This document shows, piece by piece, positions 10,797-21,481 of a stretch of DNA of 64,000 nucleotides. Origin of the DNA: Nothophaeocryptopus gaeumannii (Eukaryota; Ascomycota; Dothideomycetes; Mycosphaerellales; Mycosphaerellaceae); contig JASISA010000023.1 of assembly GCA_031771865.1 (NCBI GenBank), positions 682,001 through 746,000 of the forward strand, given 5' to 3'. The notes under the pieces were generated by a model. The model was given only the letters and a program-made list of their open reading frames with translations, did not search any database and was not told the origin of the DNA. The translations under genes were made by a program, and so were the position numbers. Position 1 is the first letter of the stretch. Each line of letters opens with the position of its first letter.

Positions 10797-12677
10797 ATGT
10801 TTTCGTCAATACTCTTCGTCGCTGCAGCTTACTTCAGCTTCTTGGCTCGAGCCATCCCTCGTGTCGATCAGACTCCCGTTGCCAATGCTCTGCTCGAGCA
10901 CACGAAACGGCAATTCTCACTCCCACCTCTTCTCCCGAAACTCGGCAAGCTGGGAGACGAGATCTACAAGCACGCTCCGCCTTTGCCAATTTTGCAACTG
11001 CCTACGCCTCCGCTGAGCGATCCAGGGTATTCCCCCAGCAATATACGTCCAAAGAAGATTGGGTATTTCTGGACGTCTGCAGGAGATAATGTCCATTCCG
11101 ACTTTCTCGTAAGTTGGCAGACCTTCCAGGTGTGAAATCACATGCTGATTGAATGACTCGCATCATAGGCTACGTTCAGTCTGGACGATGACACCTTTGG
11201 CACACTATTGCGTGTGGTTGAGATTGGCCTCTCTGGCTGCAGTCCACATCATTCAGGTGATATTTCGACGAGCCCATTCAATATTACGAAAGCTCGCTGA
11301 CCATAATTAGCTGTTTCACTTGATGGAACAGTCTACTGGGGTGGCTGCCTACTGTCTCTGTTGAAGACTCAAGATACCGGTATCTACCTCGACTCTTCTG
11401 ATCCTTACGAGCCGACGTGAGTTTCATGAAACGCAACTTTACTTTACTGGACCTCTTGATCTAAGATGTCGTCGATCATAGGTACTGGAAATCCGATCGT
11501 GCCCTTCTTGCATCGATTGCCGACGAAGTCGTTGCCAAGCCTGGAGGTGGCTTTTTCTACACCTACATGGGCTCGTTGCTCGGAACATCGCCTGGTAAGC
11601 TCAGAATTGCTCTCTGTCATGAGAGAATCTACTGAAAAGTAAATTGGACAGGACGCCTCGTCGAGACTGATGAACACTACAACATCATCCACGAATGGCC
11701 CGAGGATGTTGAAGGCACCCTCAACATCCTTGAGAGCCAATTCTCGCCACACGGTCTGAGCATTGATTTCCAACGAGGTCTCATCTTGACATCGTAAGAT
11801 ACCGATCACTATGACTGTATTGAACAAACACTGACTTGGCCAAAGTGACTTCGTTGTCCCCCTAACAATCCTCAAGCCCGTAGCCAACACCATTAAAGAT
11901 GTCAAAAGGGCCGATACCCTCCGTCTCTGGGACTTGCAAACACGCAAGATACTGAACACCATCTACATCCCCGAAGGCGGAGGTATTCAGGATGTCAAAT
12001 TCGTGAGCCCTCATCCCACCATCAACACCTCAGTCAGCCTACTCATTTGTGTCTGTTTTTGATAGATCCCCGGCAACCCCGAAGGAGCAGCTCTCTGCAC
12101 AGCAGTCCACCACGGTCAAGTCTGGATCATCTACCCCTACCGTCTTGATGAGCACGGAAAACCAGGTCTCGCTCGCCTACTATACGACTTTGAATTCGAA
12201 GACACCGTCGCTGTCTTCAGCACAATATCCAAAAACGGTCGCTTCGCATACTGTAAGCCCTACATCCCCTCGCCCTTCTCCTACCCCCTTCTTCGCTCGC
12301 TTGGTCTGACATGTAGTACAGTCACATTCACAACAGGAAACCACATCGCCGCCCTAGATATCACGGATTTGAATAACCCCATCCGCCTCGACAACCCCAA
12401 CGAAGTCCAACCCGTCGTGGGAGCGCATTACCTCAAACTCACACCTGACCAACGCAACCTCGTCGTATGCGATTATTTTGTTCAGGCTGGGACGCCTTCG
12501 GTGCTGAATACACCAGCCGACTATAAAATTCTGTACATAGATATCCTGCCAAACGGAGGATTGAGTTTTGGAAGGACGATCGATTTCTGGAATACGTTTC
12601 CGCAGTATGGAGGAGCGAAACCGCATTCTGTGGTGATTTTTGATTTGAGCAATCCGCAGGCACCGCAGTGGTATTAG
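10797..12677 (+). CDS. Selenium-binding protein/methanethiol oxidase-like beta-propeller, with signal peptide
   Basis: Eight exons join in phase to 486 residues: 10797-11108, 11169-11256, 11311-11416, 11482-11594, 11652-11793, 11846-12002, 12066-12252 and 12322-12677. The N-terminus (MFSSILFVAAAYFSFLARA) is a clear secretion signal, followed by a KR that could be a propeptide site. The body matches the SELENBP1/SBP56 pattern: FFYTYMGSLLGTSPGRLVE, then WPEDVEGTLNI, SPHGLSIDFQ, RLWDLQTRKI, a VKFIPGNPEGAA loop and AHYLKLTPDQRNLVVCDYF. SELENBP1-type proteins oxidise methanethiol to formaldehyde, H2S and H2O2 and bind metal, and are usually cytosolic, so the signal peptide is notable. A lactonase-type propeller is the main alternative. 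Secretion is inferred from the N-terminus only. Confidence 0.8.
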
Positions 12678-13170
12678 AGGAGGGGAAGAAATGGAATGGT
12701 AGGCGATCAGGACCAGCGGAGACGTGGTTGGTTGGGTAGTGTGCCCACAGAGAAAGGTTAATGGTAGTAATCATAGTAATTGGTAATGTAATACTTAATA
12801 TGCGATGAACGAAACTTCGTTCCTAATCAATTCGTTGCTTTAGATGTCGCCAGAGAAAAAGAAAGTGAGGACTGGGACCGTTGTAGATAACGTTTTGCAT
12901 GTCTCATATTCACATCGACTATCATACATATCCACGTACAGTAGACCTAAAAAATGCTCATCGGGTATTACTACTCATTCGCTCGTTCGCTCCCATGTTC
13001 AATCAACAACGACAACAGTACAGTCAAAGATCCTTTGCAGGTTTGCGCCTTCTATGCCCATTGTCCAATTCCATCCATGCCAACACCACGCTCAACGTAA
13101 AGCAGAATAAGCCCAGTAAGTACATTCCAAACAAAAAATTATGTCGTATAGACAGTATGTGCAGGATGAA
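12678..13170. other. Intergenic between convergent genes
   Basis: The 3' ends of the SELENBP-like gene (+) and the MFS transporter gene (-) face each other here. The stretch is AT-richer than its neighbours and should contain both poly(A) regions. The small open frames show no family. Confidence 0.6.
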
Positions 13171-15396
13171 TCATTCGAGCTCCAGGAGGCGAGGAAGATC
13201 AGACTTTTCGTGGGATTTGTGGCCAGGCCGGTAGTCTTCGGTGAGCCAAATGCTCAAGAAAAGAGCTAAGCCAGAGGCAGCGCAAAAGAGAATCCAGATG
13301 TTTCGGGCCGCGGCGAAATAGCTAGAGATAATGTTCGTTTGGGCGAAAGGATCCATGCCCGGCAGTCGCAAGATCAGTGATATTGCGTAGCGACTGTAGT
13401 CTGCAGCATCAATCGTCAGAGCTGGACTGCTGGTCATCACTTCCGAGAGACCGTTGAAGAGGATGGTGCTGCTGATGATCACCCCAAGGACTTGGCCAAG
13501 AGTATTCAAGAAGAGGTGGATCGGTTCGGCGTGGATGACCTCGTCATCGTTGGAGGCAGCAGTCCGGATCGCAGCAGGGAGGCAGGGTGCGAGAACGCCC
13601 ATGGCACTTCCGCCGAGGAGAAGGATCGGGATGCCGAAGGTTAATGAGCTGTGGTCCTTCAGCAGGAGCAGAAGGCCGATGACTAGTGTTGCGAGAGCCC
13701 AGCCCAGCCAAATTGCCATCCTATAGCCTGCAACTCTGATGCCAAGCGCTGTGATCGCAGACATGATCATGATGCTGAAAGACCAGGGAGCTAAGCAGAG
13801 CCCAGAAGTGACGGCGCTGAAGCCAGCAATCTCGAAGAGGGTTGGAAGGACAAAGATCACAGCAGTAAGTAGAGCGCCATGGATAACAGCTCCCAAGCAG
13901 GAAACTGCTGCACTGCTGTTTCGGACAATGCTGATAGGCATAAGAGGATCCAGACGGCATCGATTATGGATTGCCCAGACGGCGAGTATTAGACTGCCAA
14001 GAAGTAATGGTACGAGAGTCTGCCACGAGCTCCAAGGATGTAGCATGCCACCGAAAGATATTGCCGCGACAGTTGACGTGATGCCAGCAGCCAGGAGGAG
14101 CCAACCGAGAAAATCGACCTGTCGAAGCCCGTCCAGAACTGGTCGAGAAACAATCAAAGGACTGTGCAGGCTGAGCGCTGCAGTTATTAGTCCGATGATG
14201 ACCAGACAGGCCTGAAGATAGAATATGCTTCTCCATCCAACGGTCTGAGCCATGGCACCTCCAAGTATCGGACCCAGACCAATACCGAGCCAAAAGACCA
14301 TTGATACGAGCTCTTTCAGTTTGCGCCCGCTTGGCGCCAACACTTGAGTCATTGTCAGTTGTGTGAGAATGCTGACAGCGCCGGCTCCGATACCCTCGAC
14401 GCAGCGCCCAGCAAGAATCGACCCAGTGAAATGGGCCGTTGACGACATGACAGACCCAATCATGAACGATATCGGTCCAAAAAGTAGGAGAGGTTTGTAG
14501 CCAAGAGTTTGGGAGAGCGCCATGAAGAGCGGCTGTGTGAGTGACGCCACCAGGAGAAATGATGCCGGCAGCCAGAATGATTGGCGTGCCGACAGATTTA
14601 GGTCCAGGGCTATATACTGTGTCAATGTTAGCCCGCGCTACGCCTTCCCTCCTTCATGTCATGGACTTACTGGTAAAGCGGTAGACAGGACAGTCGTGCT
14701 GTATCCATACAGGAAATTGAGAAGGCAGAGGCAATTCAGCAAAAAGTACGGGCGAAGCCTCCTGCTTGCTGATGGCTGGGTGACATCTTGAACTTCTCTT
14801 TCTTCTATCTCAACAAAGATCTTCTGCCCGTACACTGAATCGTTGGATTCAACAGTGTACTGCGAAACACTTCCAAAAGACACCGTTGGCTTTAGTGGTG
14901 GTCTGACCGGAATCACTGGGTAGTCTGGGAGAGCGTTGCCGAGCCGCGACGAAGCTCGGAGAACCGTTGAAGGTACTTGCGTGATCGATGGGGCCGTTCG
15001 AACTCTGGCTGAAGAAATTGACGATCGTCGTGGCAGAGCTCCCTCGCTGGCTCCACTGATGAAGACCTTATCTGTTCCCTGCCGCCAATCGATCGAAGAG
15101 TGTTGGTGACTCGGGTCGGCCATGATGTCCTCTGAGGAATAGTGTGATCGAAGGGGGTGCGGGTGCGTTCGTTTGATGTTGATGGGCGAGGAGTAGTGGT
15201 TGGACTCGTGGAGGGAGTCGAAGGAGCTGGCTGAGAGAGGCATGACAGGCAGGGAGCCAGAGGGAAGGACTGTCGAGGGCAAAGGTGATCCATCAAGAAC
15301 GCGTAGTATTATGTAGGTCTTGAGGTGGCGAGATGTTGGTGGTGTGAGGTCGAAGTAAGCTTCGGATGCTGTAGCGAAGGTATGAGGTCTGGCCAA
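13171..15396 (-). CDS. MFS multidrug-type transporter with long cytosolic N-terminus
   Basis: Two exons (15396-14671 and 14616-13171) flank a 54-base intron (GTAAGT to CACAG) and give 723 residues. About 215 N-terminal residues are polar and Ser-rich and hold no membrane span. The first helix (YFLLNCLCLLNFLYGYST) spans the end of exon 1. Exon 2 carries the rest of the MFS core, including AGRCVEGIGAGAVSILTQ and LGIGLGPILGGAMAQTVGWR, the motif C-like segment of drug/H+ antiporters of the DHA type. The protein ends in a charged tail (SHEKSDLPRLLELE). Substrate cannot be told. The start could be an internal Met (for example near 15241), because the distal N-terminus is low-complexity. Confidence 0.88.
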
Positions 15397-16640
15397 TTAG
15401 CCACGAGTAATGTGTTGCAGATCACAAACCCGAGGGGAAGGAACTGCGGGCGAGTGAGTACATATACAAGAAGAGAGGAGTATGTCTCCTCTCCAAGACA
15501 TTGGCGAACGTGGTACGCATCACAAGAAAGTGCGTGGGTGGGCCAGATCAGAGGGTCTCCGCGCAGCTGGTTCTGTCAAGGATGCTGCCCGTTGCTACAC
15601 AAGAGCAAGCAAGCATCCTTGATAGCGAAGCCCAGGGCGGAACCAAGAAACAGGTAGAGCTGTGATGCAGTGATGGTGGCTTTCGATTGTGTATCGGATA
15701 GGTTCGGTTAGTAGTTCTGGGAAACCAGCTGCAGAACGGAGTACCATGCTGGCAGCCCGAAGGGGCAAATTGGCGGATCAGGCGCAAAGGTGCTAGCTGA
15801 TGTTCACGGGGCTGCCGCAGGGCGGGACCAGGAAACCGGTAGACGCCTGGGCAGAGAGGAAGGCGAGCGGGGTCCAGAAGAACTGCAAGCCCGATGGTGC
15901 AACTGCTTTTGGACGTTGCACGGTAGTCGATCATGCGTTTCGTAATGGGCAGAGTACCGACAACGTCGTCAAAGCCGTTCTGGAGATGTTCTCTGACCGC
16001 TGTCTCCTGCGACTTTCCACGTCCACATTGATGGCGGTGAGCGCAGCCAGCAGAGCCTTCGACACGATGATCATCCGGCCTATCAGCTGCCAACTCCGGT
16101 TGCTACGGTCTCTCCTCCAACACCCAGAGTCACGCCATGGAGCCCAAACATAGCTTCCATGAGGCCAATGGATTCGAATTACGGTCCCGAACCTGAAGCA
16201 GGAGCAGAACATGCATGGTGATGACCCCCCACCAACCTGTTCCTGGGAGTTGCACGAGAGCAAAACGACCAGGTCCAGAGAAGAGGATGCATCGTGGCTG
16301 ATATCCTGGATAGATCTGGTCGTGGCGCTCTGCGTACGTGACTGTGCCCACGTGGAAGTCCGTCTGTAGATGCCCGTTGGAAGGTTGATGAGGCGCCCCG
16401 TGGCGTTGATGTGGAAATGAGGAGTGCCTGAACAAGGTGAGGTTAGACTACGTTCGGCCCGTGGACGCCAAGGCGATGAGCTCTCGGCAGGGGTAGTTCT
16501 AGTTCTATGCCAACGACTTGTCGGATGAAAGCGACAGGGCGACGACAAACTTCACATTCAAACGTTTCTTCTCGCCACAGGTACAACGACGTCTTGTTAC
16601 GACGCATCTCGGTCCCGCTGTTCATCCAGTATCAAAATGA
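15397..16640. other. Gene-poor stretch with a possible degraded gene (about 15790-16625, minus)
   Basis: On the minus strand a frame from 16625 reads LYLWREETFECEVCRRPVAF, with a C-x2-C pair, and stops at TAA near 16444. Further on, coding-like pieces read TPHFHINATGRLINLPTGIY and PSGLQFFWTPLAFLSAQAST. A TGA near 15931-15933 interrupts the frame of the last piece. No GT-AG pair I tried joins the pieces cleanly. On the plus strand a 117-codon frame (15800-16153) overlaps the same bases. This could be a relic of a membrane or zinc-binding protein gene, or chance. Note that both stops could arise by C-to-T change. Confidence 0.3.
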
Positions 16641-16704
16641 GGAAGGGCGAAGATTCATCTGGCAACCGTGGACGTGAATATTCGGAGAATCTCCCGGCCT
16701 CCAA

Positions 16705-17130
16705 CCACCCGACAACCGGGACCAGATTCTGTCAGAATAGATTGCTCCATTGACCCATCTGAGACTTCCGCATTAGTTTGCGCAATATCTCGGGTGATGG
16801 CACACGGCCAAGGGTATTTACAGCAACATATTTACATGAATCTCATTACCGCCGGCGTCAGATCTATGTCTACCCGCGAGAGTGATCTGCCCGCCTTCAA
16901 TCAATAGCTACCTGGCAGCTGGATGGACGGTTGTCATGATCGTCCACACGAGGCGTGCTGATTGCCTTCAAAGTGAGCACCATTGGCTCCTCCTTGATTC
17001 CTATGAGTGGGCCGTCTGTGTTCGTCGGCTTCACAGATGCCTCTACGCCTCTGACCCGACAACCGGGACGAGAATCTGTCACGACAGATTGGACTTTGTC
17101 TCATTGAGATTCTCGCATCTCTACACAATA
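16705..17130 (+). repeat. Diverged direct repeat pair (CCCGACAACCGGGAC family)
   Basis: Copy 1 begins near 16706 and copy 2 near 17056. Both start with ACCCGACAACCGGGAC, then share AGA-TCTGTCA, AGATTG and a TCTGAGA/CATTGAGA block over about 70 bases. A shared TATTTACAGCA element follows each copy (about 16815 and 17274). A further weak copy of the core (ACCGGCAACCGGG) is near 17856. Confidence 0.6.
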
Positions 17131-17330
17131 CTCTCCAGCCTGCATATCAACAGCGAGCGGGTTCGCAGTCTATACGTAATGCCCGGCATCTCGCATACGT
17201 CTCTCTGGAAACCCGCAGGCAATACTTCAACGTTGCGGCACTCGGCAGCAGCTCCGATGGCTGAAACTTGATGTATTTACAGCAGCGCATATATATGACA
17301 TGCTGTGGGGCCCTCCAACCCGAACTCCAT

Positions 17331-17418
17331 CAGGCTTCCAATGGTCATCGATAATCATCATTAGTCTCCACGATCAGGCTTCCAATGGTCATCGATCATC
17401 ATCATTAGTCTCCACGAA
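17331..17418 (+). repeat. 44-base tandem duplication
   Basis: Two adjacent copies, 17331-17374 and 17375-17418, begin CAGGCTTCCAATGGTCATCG and end TTAGTCTCCACGA. By eye they differ at one position (ATAATCATCA versus ATCATCATCA), plus the last unit base. The high identity marks it as younger than the surrounding diverged repeats. Confidence 0.9.
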
Positions 17419-18287
17419 GATGATTTCAGACAAGAGTACAGTAACCAGATGATTCAAAGTATATTAGTCTGTTTACCCAGATGAGCATATGGCGCTCACT
17501 TGTCCTGACGCAGTATTGCAATATAAATATGATACACGAACGTTACACGAGCCCATGACGTTGCAGGTTCAGTATATCTTCTGCTACGGTAACAGCTAGA
17601 CGAGCCCATAGCCGACGGCCATACCAACTGCCAACGACTGTCCCCAGCAGGAGTCGATGCCTCCGTCGTTCTATCTCAGTACATGAGTTTCAGAAGCTCA
17701 GCTCTTCAACATCGATCATCATCGACCAGGGAGAAGAACTCAGGCTCGCAAGACACACAACTCGCTTATAAATGACCTGCACTTGTGTTTTCGTGGTACG
17801 GTATGAGCATACCGCTAGAGCAAAAGCCATTCAATGAAGCAGCATGTCACAGCGGACCGGCAACCGGGTTACTGCACTCATTGTCGTCAACGAAAACAGA
17901 ACACAGACTCGCAGAGTGCAAGCAACGCTTCAAGGTAACACAAGACAATGAAGCTACAGAGCGATATGCATTGTCTCAAACATATATGAATATGCTGCGA
18001 AGGAACCCGCAAGATCTCACCTGGTTCATTGCTTTGCCAATCCTGATTGACCCGCGATTCCTCTACACGTACAGCGAGGGCAATCGGATGCATTGCATCT
18101 TATTTCACAATCACAACCCAGCCTCGCAGACTACAGACACTTGAGCGTAGCACAGATATAGTATTCCTGGATGCAAAAATTCACGTGCAATACTAAAACC
18201 CCCGCTGGTCATTAACCATTATTGCAGACAATACGTACGATCCATGTTTCACCCTTCCAGACGCCATCAACCTCGTCTCAATCTCTA

Positions 18288-18745
18288 TCTGTTCCCAGCA
18301 ACCAGGCTCCACCGGATCGTCATGCTCCAGTGGACACAAGTTCGCAATATTCAACGGTGGCAGCGAAACAATGGCCTAGCATGGGTGATGTATTTGCCAT
18401 ACCATCTATACCGCGTGTTCACCTGGACCTCGCATCTATTGATCTCCTGTCGAGTTCTTCTCAGCATGGCAGCAATCAACATGCACTCGCTGTACAACCC
18501 AGCAACCAGGCTCAACCGCATCCGACCCTCCTCATGCAGAAGATTGAATTTGAACACTGCACGCAGTACTCAACTGTGAAACGTGAAACGCTCGGCAAGT
18601 ATAATGTATCTACAATATCATCTATACTGCACTTTCGCTACAGCCTTGGGTCTATTGGTCCGTCCTCAATCAGCCAAGATCTGATCTACCCAAATTCTCA
18701 TCTACGTGCACCCAGCAACCAGGCTCGGCTCAACCACATCGCCAT
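18288..18745 (+). repeat. Three diverged units of about 205-215 bases
   Basis: The marker CCCAGCAACCAGGCTC occurs near 18295, 18498 and 18711, a spacing of about 203 and 213 bases. Between the markers further blocks align loosely: CAATATTCAACGGTGGC with CAGTACTCAACTGTGAA, and a CATCTATAC block. Divergence is high outside the marker. Confidence 0.55.
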
Positions 18746-18818
18746 TCTCTCCATTTGCTCCGGGAACACCCTCCTCCTCGTCCTATCTCCATCGAGCTCA
18801 TGGGTCTTCCTCCTCCCT

Positions 18819-20360
18819 CTACTTCAACGTAACCAACTCCTCCGCACTAGTAGGATGAATAGCAACACACCGATCAAAATCCTTCTTCGTAGCCCCCATC
18901 CTCACCGCAACCCCGAACCCCTGCAAAATCTCATCACTCCCAACACCCAAAATATGCAATCCAACCACCTTCTCTTCCTTCCCAGCACATACAAGCTTAT
19001 ACGTTGTAGGCCCCTTATCTTCCGGTTCCATCATAGCGTAATACATGGCAGTAAAAGAAGTTTGATAAATTTTAATCGCGTCGTCGCCGAATTTCTTGCG
19101 GGCTTCGGGTTCGGTGAGGCCAACGGAGCCGACTACTGGGTGGGAGAAGACGACGGAGGGGATGTTTTCGTATTCGAGACGGGCGTCGGAGACACCACCA
19201 AACAGTCGATCAGACAGCTTTCGCCCGGCGGCTATGGCTACGGGTGTGAGTTCGAAACCCTTGTCGCAGACATCGCCCAGAGCGTAGATGTGGTCGACGT
19301 TGGTGTTTTGGTAGTCGTCCACGGGGACATGGCCATTTTCGTTGAGTTTCACACCTGTGATATCGAGGTTGAGACGTTCGAGTTCGGGGGTACGGCCGAT
19401 GGCCCAGAGGACGGTGTCGACGTCTAGGATGCCCTCGCCATCACGGTCCTTGTAATACAGCCTCTTGCCGCCGTTCGCGAGGTCTTCGAGTTTGGATTGG
19501 GAAGAGTTCTTGTGGAGATGAATGCCTTGACGTTCGTACTCGGCGACGACTTTTTCTTGGATGATGGGATCGAAAGTTCGGAGGAATTTGTCTTGACGGA
19601 TGAAGAGGTGAGTTTCGGTTCCTAGGGCGTGGAACATGCCGGCCATTTCGACGGCGATGTAGCCTGCTCCTACGACAGCCACCTTTTTGGGTTGTTTCTT
19701 GAGCTCGAAGAAGCCGTCGGATGTGATGCCGTGTTCTGCGCCCTCGACTGGTGGCAGTGTTGGGTGTCCGCCGACTGCCACGAGGATCTTCTTCGCTTTG
19801 ATGTCGACTTGGCTCTTGTCGTCCAGAGTTACCTGAACGGTGTGCGGATCCTTGAAAGATGCCAGACCGTGCAGATACTCCACTTTGTCATTCTTCAAGT
19901 TCTTCTCATAAATCCCATTCAGTCTCTTCACGTACGCATCTCGCTTTTTCACGAAATAGGTCCAGTCAAAAGGCGCGGTAGTCTCCACGCTGAAACCATA
20001 GTTTTTCGCCTCTTTGATTGTCTCCGCGATAGCAGCAGCACTCCATGTAATCTTCTTGGGCACACAACCCACATTGACACATGTCCCGCCTAGTCTGTCC
20101 ACCTCAATGGCGATGGCTTTCGCTCCGTACATGGCACTTGCTCTTCTCGCGCTCGCCAATCCACCAGAACCACCTCCGATTACGAGGTAATCGCATTCTT
20201 TCGTCATCGGCGCCATGATGGATGGTGAGGAGGATAAGTGACGGGAGAAGGCGTTGATTCGGTTGGTAGTTGATGCCGTCCTGAAGGCTGTCCTTGCGGA
20301 TGCGGAGGCGTAGAGGCGGAAGGGGATTTGTTGAGACACTTTGACAGCCTTCGAGTGCAA
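18819..20360 (-). CDS. GLR1: Glutathione reductase, probably mitochondrial and cytosolic
   Basis: A single exon of 513 codons. The enzyme reduces glutathione disulfide with NADPH and FAD. Visible features in order are an FAD-binding loop (VIGGGSGGLASARRA), the redox-active disulfide in GGTCVNVGCVPKK, the NADPH-domain glycine loop (VVGAGYIAVEMAG), a second FAD contact (YALGDVCDKG), and the dimer-interface active-site His-Glu (HPTSAEELVTLK) at the C-terminus. Length suits the family. The first 48 residues are Arg/Ser/Ala-rich with almost no acidic residues, like a mitochondrial presequence. A second in-frame ATG at 20216 (MAPMTKE) begins just before the FAD domain. Yeast GLR1 makes both mitochondrial and cytosolic forms from two starts, and the same arrangement is inferred here. 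Confidence 0.96.
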   Translation of the reverse strand: MHSKAVKVSQQIPFRLYASASARTAFRTASTTNRINAFSRHLSSSPSIMAPMTKECDYLVIGGGSGGLASARRASAMYGAKAIAIEVDRLGGTCVNVGCVPKKITWSAAAIAETIKEAKNYGFSVETTAPFDWTYFVKKRDAYVKRLNGIYEKNLKNDKVEYLHGLASFKDPHTVQVTLDDKSQVDIKAKKILVAVGGHPTLPPVEGAEHGITSDGFFELKKQPKKVAVVGAGYIAVEMAGMFHALGTETHLFIRQDKFLRTFDPIIQEKVVAEYERQGIHLHKNSSQSKLEDLANGGKRLYYKDRDGEGILDVDTVLWAIGRTPELERLNLDITGVKLNENGHVPVDDYQNTNVDHIYALGDVCDKGFELTPVAIAAGRKLSDRLFGGVSDARLEYENIPSVVFSHPVVGSVGLTEPEARKKFGDDAIKIYQTSFTAMYYAMMEPEDKGPTTYKLVCAGKEEKVVGLHILGVGSDEILQGFGVAVRMGATKKDFDRCVAIHPTSAEELVTLK

Positions 20361-21481
20361 GAAGTGTAGGCGTTTGGAATATGGTAGAGCTTATGTAGAG
20401 AGCTCTTTTGGATGACGTCTGCTGTGGAATATCGCGTGCTAACAGCTCTGCAGCACAGGCTGGTCAACGAGACGGGGAGCTGTCCGTGTTGCTGTTTGAA
20501 ACGGTATGGGATGTTGGGGGAGGAGCTCGTCGAATCCTTTGCGAGTATGCTAGTCTATCCACTCTCACAGCATTCAGAACACCTCGTCGTCGATGAGCTT
20601 TCCGCGTGTTGATGCGTTTGTTGATTATGTTATCATTGTCGTAGCGGGGGATGAATTTCGTTTGGTCGCCCTGTCGTCATCCCCGCCGACCGTTCGAGAC
20701 CTCAGCTTCATTTGAAAGCACATCTCCCACTTCAATTCTCATGACAACCCTCCTGTATGGATATTTGGAACATTCACTCAACTGCATGGTCATGCTGAAT
20801 AATACAGAGTATCTCCGCGAAACTCTTTCACATGAAAATAGTGATATTCGATAGGAGTCGCAGCCGGCAGGGTATTGGGAGTGAATCTCGAGACTTGATC
20901 TCCAAATTCCCGAAACGACAGCACTGGCCCCAAGACTTTCGCTTCCGCATCCTTCTGCGTCCGTACCTCCTCGCCGGCAGCGGTACCCCAAGGCTGACCA
21001 AGGAGCCAGCTCCGGTGGCGACATTGCTGCCGAACATTCGTCCTGGCGGCGCAGGGTCAAGATGACCTTTTGTCAACGTCGCTTCCACTTGCAAATACTC
21101 GTAAAAACGCGAACTCATCGATTTATGTGGTATCTTGCTGTGAACGAAACACCGTAATGCGATGCTCTACATGCTCTAGAAGATGATCAACGCCGAGCAA
21201 ATGCGTTGCACACTGTAATTGACCACTGGCTCCGCGGCGGCCATTCTATTCCAACCAATCCTATGCAAACTTCGTACGGTCGTGCGCCAATTTCTCCAGA
21301 AGTGCGTTGAAAGCCTCTTTCTACTCCTTTTCCTGCTGCTTTGCGGGAGCATCGTATAGTCGATTGCGAGATTTCTTATTATTGCCGTCCCATCGCAGGC
21401 ATGCATTTCTTGTCATATCTTCGTCATCATCATGAGTAGAGTGCTGGCTCAGTACTGTTGGTCCTGCTGCTCCTGCCCACG
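20361..21481. other. Intergenic, no gene seen
   Basis: This holds the promoter of the glutathione reductase gene and the 3' flank of the Zn2Cys6 regulator gene. Small frames (20677-21060 minus, 20832-21065 plus, 21176-21406 minus) show no recognisable family. Confidence 0.55.

Larger units (their letters stand above)
16641..18818. repeat. Repeat-rich, gene-free tract with diverged direct repeats
   Basis: No gene is supported here; a 119-codon frame (17785-18144) and the long plus frame reaching 19427 are not convincing. The stretch holds several families of diverged direct repeats, listed separately: a 44-base tandem pair, a pair marked by ACCCGACAACCGGGAC, and three units marked by CCCAGCAACCAGGCTC. 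ACGAGCCCAT also recurs near 17547 and 17597. This looks like an old, mutated repeat or transposon remnant between the MFS and glutathione reductase genes. No terminal inverted repeats, LTRs or transposase frame were seen. Confidence 0.55.

Noticed and set aside
18222..19427. 401-codon open frame on the plus strand
   Set aside because: Its second half is antisense to the conserved end of glutathione reductase and its first half crosses the diverged repeats; no domain or signal of its own.
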